Shown here: one piece after another, positions 35,790-46,414 of the stretch | How the letters are laid out: every line of letters starts with the position of its first letter | Position numbering within the stretch: the first letter of the stretch is position 1 | DNA from: Austropuccinia psidii | Lineage: Eukaryota > Basidiomycota > Pucciniomycetes > Pucciniales > Sphaerophragmiaceae | NCBI GenBank assembly: GCA_023105745.1 | Contig: JALGQZ010000011.1 | Location: 44,732,698-44,796,697, forward strand | Direction of reading: 5' to 3' | Length of the DNA stretch: 64,000 bases | Program-made: the position numbers and the translations under genes | The notes under the pieces: generated by a model | The model's input: the letters and a program-made list of their open reading frames with translations, nothing else | Told to the model about the DNA's origin: nothing | The model's database searches: none

Positions 35790-35805
35790 CATGGCCAGGA
35801 CCCCA
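35790..35805 (-). other. Primer binding site of D
   Basis: On the minus strand, two bases after the LTR end, TGGGGTCCTGGCCATG. Its complement ends in CCA, as a tRNA 3' end would. Element F has a similar site (tttgggaggctggcctgg). Which tRNA is used was not determined. Confidence 0.5.
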
Positions 35806-36776
35806 AATGTAAGATGTTTCTATGAAACTGTTGATAATATTACTATTAATCAACAGTACTATGACTTTTCATATGAAATACAATAAGTAAATTCATTATA
35901 ACCACAATCAAATAACTAATTACTTAGTTATTTCTTTTACTTGTTATAGACTACTGCTGATTATAACAGTCAGCAGTACTTGTCTACAAGAATCAATTAC
36001 AAGAAGTATTTAGTAATGAAGTTACTTTAATATATAATTATCTTTTGCAAGAATAATTATAAAGATAATTCTCAAAGAAAACTATCATTGGAGAAAAACT
36101 TTAATAATTAACATAAATAACTCAATAATACTCCAAAAATACCTTGGAAAGGATTGGTAGAGAGATTTTACAGATAAATTGCCGATTTAAAGGATAAAAA
36201 TTTCTTTATAACAATAATACGACAATATTATAGCTCAATACTATTTGAAATAGTATATGTTCATGATTTCACGTTGTGGGAACTCCTTTTAGTGTGGGAT
36301 GAAATAAGGCAGTACCTTGAGGGGGAAATTATTGGTAAGTCTGTTTTGAATTTCAGAATTGTCCAATAACCATGGGTTCTAAGGTGTATTAGCTGCCCCT
36401 CTAAATAATAATGAATAGTCAGCCTACAGAGAATCACAACATAAAATAAGATTTGTGGCTTTAACAGATGGAGAAGACTTATCAGCAGTCTCTAAATCAG
36501 ACCTATCAATAACACTACAGTAAAACTCTGATTTAAAACTAAAATTTCTGATAAAGTAAAAGCTAAGATTTTTTTGTTATTTTTGATAAAAGTAATGATA
36601 ATATATTTTTTTTGTTTTCTTTTATTTAATAAAATTAATAAGAATATTTTTTTGGGGGGGTTTTATTTTGATTATAATGATTTTATATATATTAATACTA
36701 ATAATAAGACTACTGGATATTCTTTTTTTTATATTTTTAATGTTAAGTTGATATCACTACTTCTTTTCTTTTAATA

Positions 36777-37020
36777 ATACTAAGATTTTGAGAAAATCTA
36801 CTGAGCTTTTTCACTATGGTTATACTACTATTCTTTGAAAATACTAAGCTACTGAGCAAGGCTACTGAGCTTTTACTACATTAATACTACTATTCTTCAA
36901 CAATACTAAGCTACTTAGCAAGGCTACTGAGCTTTTACTACGTTAATACTACTTATTCTTTGACAATACTAAGCTACTGAGCAAGGCTACTGAGCTTTTA
37001 CTACTAAAACACTACTACTA
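36777..37020 (-). repeat. Tandem repeat, about 62 bp, in LTR G
   Basis: Four units, atactaag... at 36777, 36841, 36903 and 36965 (spacings 64, 62 and 62 bp). The last three share atactaagctactgagcaa and ggctactgagcttttacta. They lie downstream of the TATA box on the minus strand. Confidence 0.85.
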
Positions 37021-37113
37021 CTCTAGATATCCTACTAGTTCAGGGATGGCTGTGATCCTGGATATTCGGAACTTTTTCCATGATTCTGGGAAAAATAAGG
37101 GAGAGAGGATCTC

Positions 37114-37121
37114 TATTTATA
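37114..37121 (-). promoter_or_regulatory. TATA box of LTR G
   Basis: tatttata on the plus strand, i.e. TATAAATA followed by gagatcctctctccc on the minus strand. The related LTR at the window end has TATAAATAgaggtccccctccc. Confidence 0.65.
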
Positions 37122-39086
37122 GCTTTTGGGCCTCCATAGAGCTTCTCAAAACAGGGTACTTGGAAAAATAATAGTTGAGAGGTTTTAGCTGGTGAGACGT
37201 GTGGTTTTGATGTAGCAATGTGTTTGCTGAGAGAATTATGCTGGTGGTGCTTTTTCTTATCAAAATCATGTGATGTATTTGAGATAATTTGGCTGGTGAG
37301 ATTTTTTTTGCCAAGAAAGTGGAGAAAATAAAGCTCTTGACAAGTGAAATTTCTTCTAGTCATATGATATATATGAGAAAATTATGCTGGTGTTTTATTT
37401 TAGTATTGCATCATTTCTATGAAGTTTGATTCATGTCATTATTACTAAGAAAACATTTGGTCTTTGAAAATATATTGTAATTTTATGCATAGCCTTGAGG
37501 TATGTCTTCTTTCAATTGAATCAAGGTGGGGAAAATAAAGCTCTGATTCTGTGATCTGTCTTCATATACCTTTATTTAGAGTAACTGCCTTTAATTGCAT
37601 AATTTGTTATTGATGATGCAATAAGGTGGATAAATACTTTTATACTATACTTTTTTGATAAGATCTTGAGGCTGTGTATTATATATTTATGTTTGGAACC
37701 TGTTGTTGTAATGTGTAAATATGTTTTGTGTAATTTGTTTTATTACCTTTTTTTATTGTTAAGCTTGAAACTGATACTAATGGTATGGAATACCACAACA
37801 TCTTTCTTATTTTTTTAAAAAGATTCAAGACACTTAAGAAAAGAATTAACTAATACATACTTGTTGGTACTAAAGGTATGATTTGGAAAAAAGAGCAAGA
37901 GAGGGCCTCTTTTAAGTTAATAAAAGCTCACAGAGGCATTCCATGGAGCAAACCGAAAAATCAGGGAGTGAGAAACCAATAATCCTTTGTGTATTATTGG
38001 TTGCATCATCTGTTGTCATGTAAGATTATCATAATTACTTAATTAAGTCATTTGCATGACTACCAACCCATTTATGGGTAAAAATAAAAGGAGTTACAAA
38101 TTTCAATCTTCTTTCATTTCAAAATATGAATTAACTTCCCAAACCTATTTATTTTATTGGAAATTTCATCACGGGTTCCATTTTCTGTGAATTTTTGAAG
38201 ATTCACTGTTTCATGTGGAATCATCAAAAATGGACTGTAAGTAAAACTTTGAATTTTCATTATGAAGCTGTAATTCTCTTTGGCTTTGTTATGAATAATA
38301 ATATTCTCCATTGATCCCAGAAACTTCAGAACTATTTGTTAATAATTGTATTTCAATGAATTGTTGAAGGTTTACCTTATCTCTACGTAGAATTGCAAAT
38401 AGCACAGTATAGCTGGTTTCCATGAGGTAAATGAATGGATAATAGTCCCAAAAGGGTTTTAATTAACCTCTTAAGGTTTATCCATGGAAAATAAGTAAGA
38501 ATTGACATGGTTACAGGAGTTATAGTTTCTCTTTACCTCCTTGTTAAATCAAAACAGCAGCTTATACCCCGGCTATATTTAATGTCTTTTGTCCTGCTTA
38601 GCTATTTTTGTGTCAAAAATAGTAACTCATAATTCAAGACTGATATAATCTACTGGTTTACAAAGAATCTAAGTCATAAAAATATTCTTTAAGCTCCACA
38701 AACATGCATAACACTAATATTAGTGTATATGTAACATGGTCTTTCTCATATTCCCATTATTTTGGTGTGAAATTGAGAAAAACAAAATTTTTCATAATTC
38801 TTTCATGTTGTGTTGAAGTATTTTCCAAATTTCCATCTAATAGAGTTAATTCAAGCTTATTCACTCTATGGAGCTGCCCTAGGTTAAATTTTGTGTAGAA
38901 TTTAAATTTGGCCTGAAATCCATGGACTTACTTACTCACCAAAATGTTATTCATATTTACTTAAATCAAAAATGATTAATTTTGGAGATATTCATGACTC
39001 ATGGGTTAGGCATAGTTTAGAATTTATTTTAATATTAATTTTGGCCTGTTTGGGTATGTAAAATATACCTCAAGGCTTATATTATT

Positions 39087-39144
39087 GTTTGGTGAGTTTG
39101 AGTGGGGGTAAGCTTAAATACTCTTTACCCCTAGTACTGGCTGT
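39087..39144 (-). repeat. 5' LTR of E, first part beyond D
   Basis: Read on the minus strand, the segment begins TCTCACAGCCA, close to the family LTR start TGTCACAGCCA. It follows D's right target duplication, so it should be the start of the LTR that continues at 27449. The match is short. Confidence 0.5.
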
Positions 39145-39965
39145 GAGATGTATTTATCTGATTTAAATATATACATTTTTGAAATTCTCTTATCAACCAG
39201 CATATTACTGTTATTTTTAAAATAGCATTTTTCAATAAAACTTTCAGTAATATCTCATTGAGGTTTGTAAGAATAGGCTCAAATGAAGAATCCAAATTAC
39301 TGATTTATACTCATGAAATCTATCCCCATTGTAGATTGATTAGTTAATATATTGAGTATTGTTCAAAATAAATTTTTTAATAAAAGTTAAATAAGGCTTA
39401 TCTCCATACCAAAGAAAGATTACACAATAACTGAGGGATAAATTAAAAGATTTATTTGAATGCAATGGCATTTGCTAAACATTATCTACTCAAAGATTAA
39501 CTCAATAAGTGACTTTATTTATCTCATTATATGTGGATAATCTCAATTCCAAAGAAATTATATCAAAATGTAGATTAATATACAATGAATAATACAAGGA
39601 TATCATCTCTCTAAATGACAAATATTTAGATATGTGTATTACCTCAAATTTCTACTCAGTAAAAGCTGAAACATTTTTTTTGACTTTCATTATATGCTTA
39701 TTCTCAAGGGAAACCCATTTTAAAATCATCACCTTTCCTCTTTTCCACATTTTCTTTAATAAATTACAAGAATCTAAAACACTCTTAAACAAATAAAAAA
39801 TTAAATATCTGACAATGAATTCCAGAAAAAGCTTTCATTACCAATATTAATATAAATTGGTCCATTTAAATTTTAATAATATGGAAGTTTCAACCTGCCA
39901 TTAGTCAGAGAAATAAAACTTACTCTTGTTTTGTGAGGTTCTTAAAAAACAATTTTTTACAAAGG
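39145..39965. other. No gene seen
   Basis: A/T-rich sequence between the end of E's LTR and the target duplication of F. No coding frame or repeat family recognised. Confidence 0.4.
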
Positions 39966-39970
39966 AAAAG
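39966..39970. repeat. Target-site duplication of F
   Basis: aaaag before TGTCAG; identical aaaag at 46410-46414 after CTGACA. Confidence 0.9.
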
Positions 39971-41335
39971 TGTCAGCATGTGACTCAAAACCAGAGCACA
40001 AGAATGACTGCCAGAATACCATAAACCAATGGCAGAGGAAAATACTACCAAAACATGGCGCTGAGCCAAAAAGGCTCAAAAGGTATCAAAGGAAAGAGGA
40101 AACTCACCTCTTTTCAAATATGCAAGTCCCATAATCATAGGACAAATAATAACAAATTTATTCAAGCTAAAAGCAGTTTCTAAGCATAAACCTTAATTTT
40201 CACTGCTCATCTAAAATCCAGAGAAAGAGGCTGAACCTCATCAAATGGGTATTCAAATTGAACCTCTCAATAAGCGCTATCAAATGGTACTAGCCAAATT
40301 GAGCTAGCACTAAAACTATAGAAGGTATGTCCAAGCTAAGGTCAAATAAAGGTGAATAAAATATTCACCTCTCATCCAACTTCTACAGTTTTAGTGCAAG
40401 ATACCCAAGGTGGGGTCTCTGTGGAAAGATCAAAATCAGGGCTATCTTATGGTGTCATCCATTTCCCCCTATCTCATCTAGAGCAAAATATATGGGGAAA
40501 ACAAGCTACATACAGATTTTGAGATAATCATATATCTGGATAACTAAAATTGAACACAGCATAACTTTGCCATATTTGATATTAGACATACCAAATGAGG
40601 TACCATTGCGTAGATCCCATCCAGGGCTACACAATGAACCAACTTTGAGCTCAATATCTCAAAGACTGACAAAGGTATAGCAGCTTTTAGGTCAAACTCC
40701 CACATTTAGACCAATACAGCTTTACTGTGGGCTAATATCCCATAAGTATGATTATGAGGTGTCAAATAGACAAATAAGCTTGTTTATACTTCAATACCAC
40801 ATAGTTCAGTCACATACAGAGGTCCATACAGGTTCAGTGAAAATCTTCACCCTGTATAGGGTAAAAATGATAACTTGTGGTTCTAAAACCACATTTCCAT
40901 GCAATACCAGTCTGTATTGAGTGTTTAGACCCACAAACCAGCCCACAGTAGTGAAACCTTTGACTCTGTGGTCGTTTGCAGAGGTAAACAACCTCCCACT
41001 ACCCCAGAACAAGATAAAATAAGGCCTTTCCGCACCAGAAGGCCAATCCATCATCCTGTTCTCAATATTCTTATGTGGTATAGCTTCTTAAAGAAGTGGT
41101 AACCTTAGAATTAAACAGGTATAATTATAATTGTAATTATTGTAGGGTTTATTATTGTAAACCAACAGGTAAACACTTCAGCCAGGGCTATCAATAGCAT
41201 TCACCATTGCTAAATTCTTTTAGTATTGCCCTTTTAACCATCTCATCATTAATTAATCATCATTATTTTTGTGTCACACTCAGAGGTATAGTTTTTATTA
41301 TCATTTTGAAGCTATATTATAGAGTCTCCCTGAGA
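39971..41335 (+). repeat. 5' LTR of F (1365 bp)
   Basis: Starts TGTCAGCATG and ends ctgaga (CTGACA in the 3' LTR). It matches 45008-46409 along its whole length with scattered differences. Contains 'accctgtatagggt', an inverted repeat at 40876-40893, and a TATA-like site at 41012. Confidence 0.9.
41012..41030 (+). promoter_or_regulatory. TATA-like site in F LTR
   Basis: agataaaataaggccttt; the 3' LTR has gataaaaggaggcctttt at 46101-46118 and the solo LTR at 54510 has aaataaggctttt. A site kept in three copies followed by 'ccatcatcctgttctc' is the best promoter candidate. The start of transcription is not known. Confidence 0.45.
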
Positions 41336-41336
41336 G

Positions 41337-41354
41337 TTTGGGAGGCTGGCCTGG
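41337..41354 (+). other. Primer binding site of F
   Basis: tttgggaggctggcctgg follows the 5' LTR and is close to the site of D (tttggggtcctggccatg), fitting the relatedness of their Gag proteins. Confidence 0.5.
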
Positions 41355-41619
41355 TTTTTTACCTATTTTAAACAAAATTCTAGCTTGTTTTCACTATTTT
41401 TAGCTTAATTTCATGCCCTTCAGAGTTAGTATACTTTTTTTCTTGCTTATTTTCACTTTTTTAAGCCATAACAAGCCCTGAAGTGGATTAGTTTCGTGTT
41501 TTCTCTATTCTGATTTTTTACTGAGAAATAAAAGCTTGTATACATATTCTTTCTGAAAAACAATATTTTCATCATTTTGAAGAGTTATAAATATATAATT
41601 TATATCTATATAATACTCT

Positions 41620-42800
41620 ATTTTTTTCATAATAATATATACAAAGTATATATTGTTTGAATTTTTCTTAAAGAAAACTTTCATAATTCATTTTTTCACC
41701 CAAATTGGCGTGAAAAACTGATTATTATCATTATTATTGATAATGTCAACAATAATACTTCATAATAAAATATAATCATATTTTATTATTTATCTATTTC
41801 TCATAATATATACACAGTAGATATTGTTTGAAATTTTTTTAAAGAAAAACTCTTTTAGATTTATTTTTTCACCCAAATTGGCGTGAAAAATTGATTATTA
41901 TCATTTTCATTGGTAATTTCAATAATAATACTTCATAATAAAATAAAATCAAATTTTATTATTGATTTTTTATCATGATGTATACAAAGTATATATTGTT
42001 TGAATTTTTCTTAAAGAAAAACTCTTACAATTCGTTTTTTAACCCAAATTGGTGTTAAAAACTGATTATTTACATTATTATTGATAATTTCAATAATAAT
42101 ACCCCATAATAAAATATAATCATATTTTATTATTTATTCTTTTTTTATAATATATACAAAGTATATATTGTTTGAATTTTCCTTAAAGAACAACTCTTAT
42201 AATTCACTTTTTCACCCAAATTGGTGAGAAAAATTGGTTATTATCATTGTTATTGATAATTTCAATAATACTACTACAAAAATATATAATTATATTTTTT
42301 ACTTTCACTTATTTTTTCATAATAGTATATACAAAGTATATATTGTTAGAGTTTTTTCTTGGGGAAATACCATTGAAATTCTTTCTGTTACCCAAATTGG
42401 TGTAAAAAATTTGATTTTTATCATTATTATTGATAATTTCAATAATAATAACCATATAAAAATAAATAAAAACCACATTTCTTTTTTCAAACTTATTTTA
42501 ATAATATACACAAAGTGTATTTTATTTTTATTTTTCTCCAAGAAAAAACTTTAAAATAATTGTCTTTTTCACCCAAATTGGTGTGAAAAATTTATCATAG
42601 TCATTATTATTGATAATTTCAATAATAATACTTATTCAAAAAGAAATATAATCATATTTCTCTTACTTAAGCCTTTAATATATACAAAGTATATATTGTT
42701 TGGATTTCTCTTCAAGTGAAACCCTCACAATGGAGTTTTTCCATCCAAACTGGTGTGGAAAGTTTATTTGACAATTATTGATAGTTTCAATAATCATTTT
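41620..42800 (+). repeat. Seven-unit, about 172-bp array with paired hairpins
   Basis: The block acccaaattgg recurs at 41698, 41871, 42042, 42214, 42390 and 42571, with a diverged copy at 42743: spacings 173, 171, 172, 176, 181 and 172 bp. Each unit can form three hairpins: arms AATATATAC/GTATATATT; arms TTTTTCAC/GTGAAAAA around ccaaattgg; and arms ATTATTGA/TCAATAAT. Several units differ at both partners of a pair so that pairing is kept (TTTTTAAC/GTTAAAAA in unit 3, TTAC/GTAA in unit 5, TTTCCA/TGGAAA in unit 7, ATACAC/GTGTAT in unit 6). It lies between primer site and gag. Confidence 0.9.
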
Positions 42801-42876
42801 TCCAAACTGACTTATTGACCCCTAACAAAACAGGGAGCTGGTCAACTAGATAAAACTCTTACCATACAAATTACAA

Positions 42877-44754
42877 ATGATACCACCTCATTTCAGAGAC
42901 CTTGATGTTCCAAGGGATTATTCCTTACAAAGAGAATCGACCATAAGCAGGCATAGAGGCCTGGAAAGGAGAGAGTTTCAAGTTTTTCAAAGCCATAATA
43001 CATGGCAAAAAGGACCTACCTACACCTTCCAAAATGGTTTCCAACAGCAAACCTCCCGAAATAACTTTCATAGAACAGTTTCTTTTAACCTATCAGATCT
43101 TCAAAGAACTTCTTCAGTGGAGACAGGGAATTAAACCTAGAGTTCCACTAGAAAGAACCTGTAGAAAGTATCCAGAAGATTTCCCTCAAAGAGACATTCT
43201 TCAAAGAACTTATCATAGAAGAGAAATTGAACCAGATACAACATACTCTGACTCATTCAGGCGCATAATGAGCAGCAACCCATCCAAACTCCCTAGTGGC
43301 TTCACACCACTCAGGCACCAGAAGATCAGTGACCAAGACTCATCATAATTTCCACTCCCAGGTAGAATCCAGGAGAGGAAGAGAATCATAGGACAAGAAC
43401 AAGACTTCTTTCAACCAGAGGCAGAAAGAGTCGGATCCTATGATCCAGAAATTGTCGGACCTGCCAAAAGAAGTATAAAAAGACATTTATAAATACTTCT
43501 AATGAAGCTAGCAGCCCTAGAATGAGGAATGATATCTCCACTCAGATTAAACACAATGTTGTGATCCCTGAGAGTACCATAAGTATTAATACTCTATGGT
43601 TACAATTTTTCCAGTCTTTAGAACAAACTCAAAAATAGTTTGAGAGACTCCATGAAAATATATCAAGGCTACAAGAGGTTAATACCTCATAAACCAAAGC
43701 TATTCATACTCTTCAAGAGGACTATACTAAATTGAGTAAAGCCTCAGAAGAGACCAAAAAAAGACTAAATCAAGTCTTAGAGGAGCAAAGACACTGCAAA
43801 AGGGATAGGGAATACCTGGATCAAGATATTGACAAATTTTTCAATGTCTGCCAAAACATAAAACCCCAAACACAAGGCAATGTTTTGGATAATTCACACC
43901 ACCAAGAATACAACAAACCAGATGCCTTGTTGGAGAATAAGCCAAGATCCCCATCACAATACCAAGATGGATATAACATGACTTATTCAGAGAAGGAAGC
44001 ACTGAAACAGCTTCCAGAAGCCTCAAGTTGGCCCAAGCTCTCTGGAATAGGAGAATATGATCATATGGATCTCATTGATTATATTAATAAACTCTTAATT
44101 AATGTACCAAGTATACTATATTACTAGATTACTTCCAGATTGAATACAGCTTTCAAAGGACATGCTAGTATTTGGTACACAGAAATGAAAGAAATCCATG
44201 GCAGAAGAAACTGGCCATGGTGGAGGAGCCAAATAATCCAAAAGTACAGAAATGAGACATGGATATGGAAGAAAACCCTTTCAGTTGGAAATGATAGATA
44301 CACAATGGACAAAGATCCATATTATTGGTGTCTGAGACAGTCAAAAAGGCTGATAGCCATTGACCCTCACATCACAACAGAAATGGGAAATCACAAACTG
44401 TTGACAAAACTACCAGGAGAATTAAATCATGCAGTGAAATGCAGATGCTTCAAAGAATCCACCTTAGATGAAATCTCAACTACTTTGCAAGAAGTAAGAA
44501 CATCTATTGGTAGATACAGTACCCATAGTACTGGTGATAACAGGGAGAATCCAACCCTTGAAGCCAAAGAAACTAATGATTCAGAATCTGAAATCACAAC
44601 AGGATTTCACAACTGTGAATCATCCAATTACTATGCAGAAAATTTCCCCAAAGACATGGAAGAGATATTTTCAAGGGAGGAAGAGACAAGAAAAGACCAA
44701 GAAGGTTATGAATCTGACTCTGATAATGTGGGTAATGGCTTTGAAGATGATTAA
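42877..44754 (+). pseudogene. gag pseudogene of element F
   Basis: Only protein of F. The N-terminus at 42877 (MIPPHFRDLDVPRDY) runs to 43134; the frame then shifts (43034-43348) and, after stops, returns near 43480. A coiled-coil-like segment follows (43732 on: SKASEETKKRLNQVLEEQ). Capsid: EASSWPKLSGIGEYDH, a TAG at 44125-44127 where Trp is likely, then RLNTAFKGHASIWYTEMK, WPWWRSQIIQKY, DPYYWCLRQSKRL and LPGELNHAVKCRC. The zinc knuckle reads FHNCESSNYYAENF: two Cys and the His positions hold Phe, Phe and Tyr, so zinc binding is lost. An acidic tail ends at 44754. Related to D's capsid. Confidence 0.88.
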
Positions 44755-44995
44755 TACAATGAACCAAACCCCAAGGAGGAATATTTGGTGGAATTTAAGA
44801 ACCATGGAACAAATTAAATTGGTTCAGTCCACTTCAAAAGAAGGAAACCAATTAACAAACATCTGGATGGTTTTAAACATAAACCACCAGACAAGGAGGG
44901 TATGACCAAAAGAAAGTTGTTGGCTCAAGGTCACATGAGCCACATTAGTACCTCAAAGAAGACAGGAAAGTCTCATCAATGATGAGGCCTTTGCT
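44755..44995 (+). pseudogene. Tail resembling the end of pol, fused to gag in F
   Basis: After the gag stop the same frame reads PKEEYLVEFKNHG, then basic sequence ending SKKTGKSHQ and stops near 44982. EYLVEFKN resembles the last part of D's pol in this window (TEYIFIYRN). I infer that most of pol was lost by a deletion between short similar sequences in gag and at the end of pol, keeping the 3' end needed next to the polypurine tract. Confidence 0.45.
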
Positions 44996-45007
44996 AGAGG
45001 GTGGGTA
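44996..45007 (+). other. Polypurine tract of F
   Basis: agagggtgggta directly before the 3' LTR start TGTCAG. Confidence 0.7.
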
Positions 45008-46409
45008 TGTCAGCATTTGACTCAAAACCAAAGCACAAGCATGACTGCCAGAATACCATGAACGAATGGCAGAGCAAAATACCACCAAAACATGGATCTG
45101 AGCCAAAAAAACTCAGAAGATATCAAAAGAAAGATGAAACTCCCCTTTTTCAAATATGAAAGTCCCATAATCATAGGACAAATAATAACAAAGTTATGCA
45201 AACTCAAAGCAGTTGCTGAGCATAAACCTTAATTTTCACCGCTCATCTAAAATCCAGAGAGAGATGCTGAACCCCATCAAATGGTTATTCAAATTAAATC
45301 TCTCAATAAGCGCTATCCAATGGTACTAGCCAAATTGAGCTAGCACCAAAAACTATAGAAGGTATGACCAAATAAGGTCAAATAAGGGTGAATAAAATAT
45401 TCACCTCTCATCCAACTTCTACAGTTTTAGTGTGAGATACCCAAAGGGGGGTCTCTTTGGAAAGATCAAAATGAGGGCTATCTTATGGCTCCATCCATTT
45501 CCCCATATCTCCTCTAGAACAAAATTTATGGGGCAAACAAGTTCCATACAGATTTTGAGATAATCATATATCTGGATAACTAAAATTGAACATGGCATAA
45601 CTTTGCTATATTTGATGTTAGACATACCAAATGAGGTACCATTGTGTAGATCCCATCCAGGGCTACACACTGAGACAAAGTTGAGCTCAATATCCCAAAA
45701 ACTGACAAAGGTATAGCAGTTTTTAGGTCAAAATCCCACATCTAGACCAATACAGCTTTACTGTGGGATAATATCCCATAAGTATGATTATGAGGTGTCA
45801 AATAGACAAATAAGCTTGTTTATACTTTAATACCACATAGTTCAGTCAAATACAGAGGTCCATACAGGTTCTGTACAGCTTCTGACGTGTCAGAAGCACC
45901 AGAACACACCTGTAAACCTCATTGGTGAAAATCTTCACCCTGTATAGGGTAAAAATGACAACTTGTGGTTCTAAAGCCACATTTCCACCCAATACCAGTC
46001 TGTATTGGGTCTTTAGAGCCACAAACCAGCCCACATTAGTGAAACATTTCACCCTGTGGTCGTGTTCAGAGGTAAACAACCTCTCACTACCCCAGAACAA
46101 GATAAAAGGAGGCCTTTTCTCACCAGAAGGCCAATCCATCATCCTGTTCTCAATATTCTTATGTGTTATAGCTTCTTAAAAAAGTGGTACCCTTAGAGTT
46201 AAACAGGTATAATTATAATTGTAATTTTTGTAGGGTTTATTATTGTAAACCAATGGGTAAACACTGCACCCAGGGCTATCAATAGCATTCACCATCACTA
46301 AATTCTTTTAGTATATCCCTTTTAACCATCTCATCATTATTTTTGTGTCACACTCAGAGTTATAGTTTTTATTATCATTTTGAAGCTATATCATATAGTC
46401 ACCCTGACA
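45008..46409 (+). repeat. 3' LTR of F (1402 bp)
   Basis: TGTCAG...CTGACA, partner of 39971-41335. Carries an inverted repeat (tgtggtt/aagccaca) at 45964-45981 and TATA-like gataaaagg at 46101. No gene inside; the short open frames here are not conserved between the two LTRs. Confidence 0.9.
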
Positions 46410-46414
46410 AAAAG

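Larger units (their letters stand above)
36272..37800 (-). mobile_element. Solo LTR G inside D's 5' LTR
   Basis: 1.53 kb absent from D's other LTR. Its ends form a short inverted repeat: cgttgtgg at the left and ccacaaca at the right (TGTTGTGG...CCACAACG on the minus strand, one base from TG...CA). It contains a TATA box and tandem repeats, and matches the plus-strand LTR at 62857-64000. No target duplication could be recognised and no internal coding region is present. The open frame at 37040-37363 (minus) overlaps the promoter region and looks accidental. Confidence 0.7.
27455..39081 (-). mobile_element. Ty3/gypsy element D, full length
   Basis: Minus-strand element of 11.6 kb with long LTRs (27455-29391; 35808-39081), a polypurine tract, a primer site, and a 5-bp target duplication TTATT on both sides (27450-27454 and 39082-39086). 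It encodes Gag with a CCHC knuckle and Pol (protease, RT, RNase H, integrase) without the chromodomain of the other family. Many stops. Its 5' LTR holds a 1.5-kb solo LTR. Confidence 0.9.
35808..39081 (-). repeat. 5' LTR of D (3.27 kb with insertion)
   Basis: Plus-strand boundaries tgtaagatg (35808) and ggcttata (39081). It matches the 3' LTR, apart from the G insertion at 36272-37800. Without it the LTR would be about 1.75 kb. Confidence 0.85.
20250..39144 (-). mobile_element. Chromovirus E, interrupted by D
   Basis: Minus-strand relative of B and C. From right to left: 5' LTR (39144-39087 and 27449-26809, split by D), leader, gag, protease, RT, RNase H, integrase, chromodomain, 3' UTR, antisense ORF remnant. 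The 3' LTR is missing. It is more decayed than B, with stops in every domain. Confidence 0.75.
39971..46409 (+). mobile_element. Element F, gag-only LTR retrotransposon
   Basis: 6.44-kb unit with LTRs at 39971-41335 and 45008-46409 (TGTCAG...CTGACA), target duplication AAAAG (39966-39970 and 46410-46414), primer site and polypurine tract. The interior is only 3.67 kb: a leader with a seven-unit tandem array, a broken gag, and a short tail resembling the end of pol. Protease, RT, RNase H and integrase are absent, so it must have been mobilised by a related full element. Three further LTR-bearing sites (1-1295, both own LTRs, 53500-54800) show the family was active. Confidence 0.9.

Noticed and set aside
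37040..37363. 107-residue minus-strand open frame in LTR G
   Set aside because: It overlaps the TATA box region of an LTR and shows no protein family; likely accidental.
41620..42800. CRISPR-like regular repeats
   Set aside because: The units are direct tandem repeats of about 172 bp without unique spacers, inside a eukaryotic retroelement leader.
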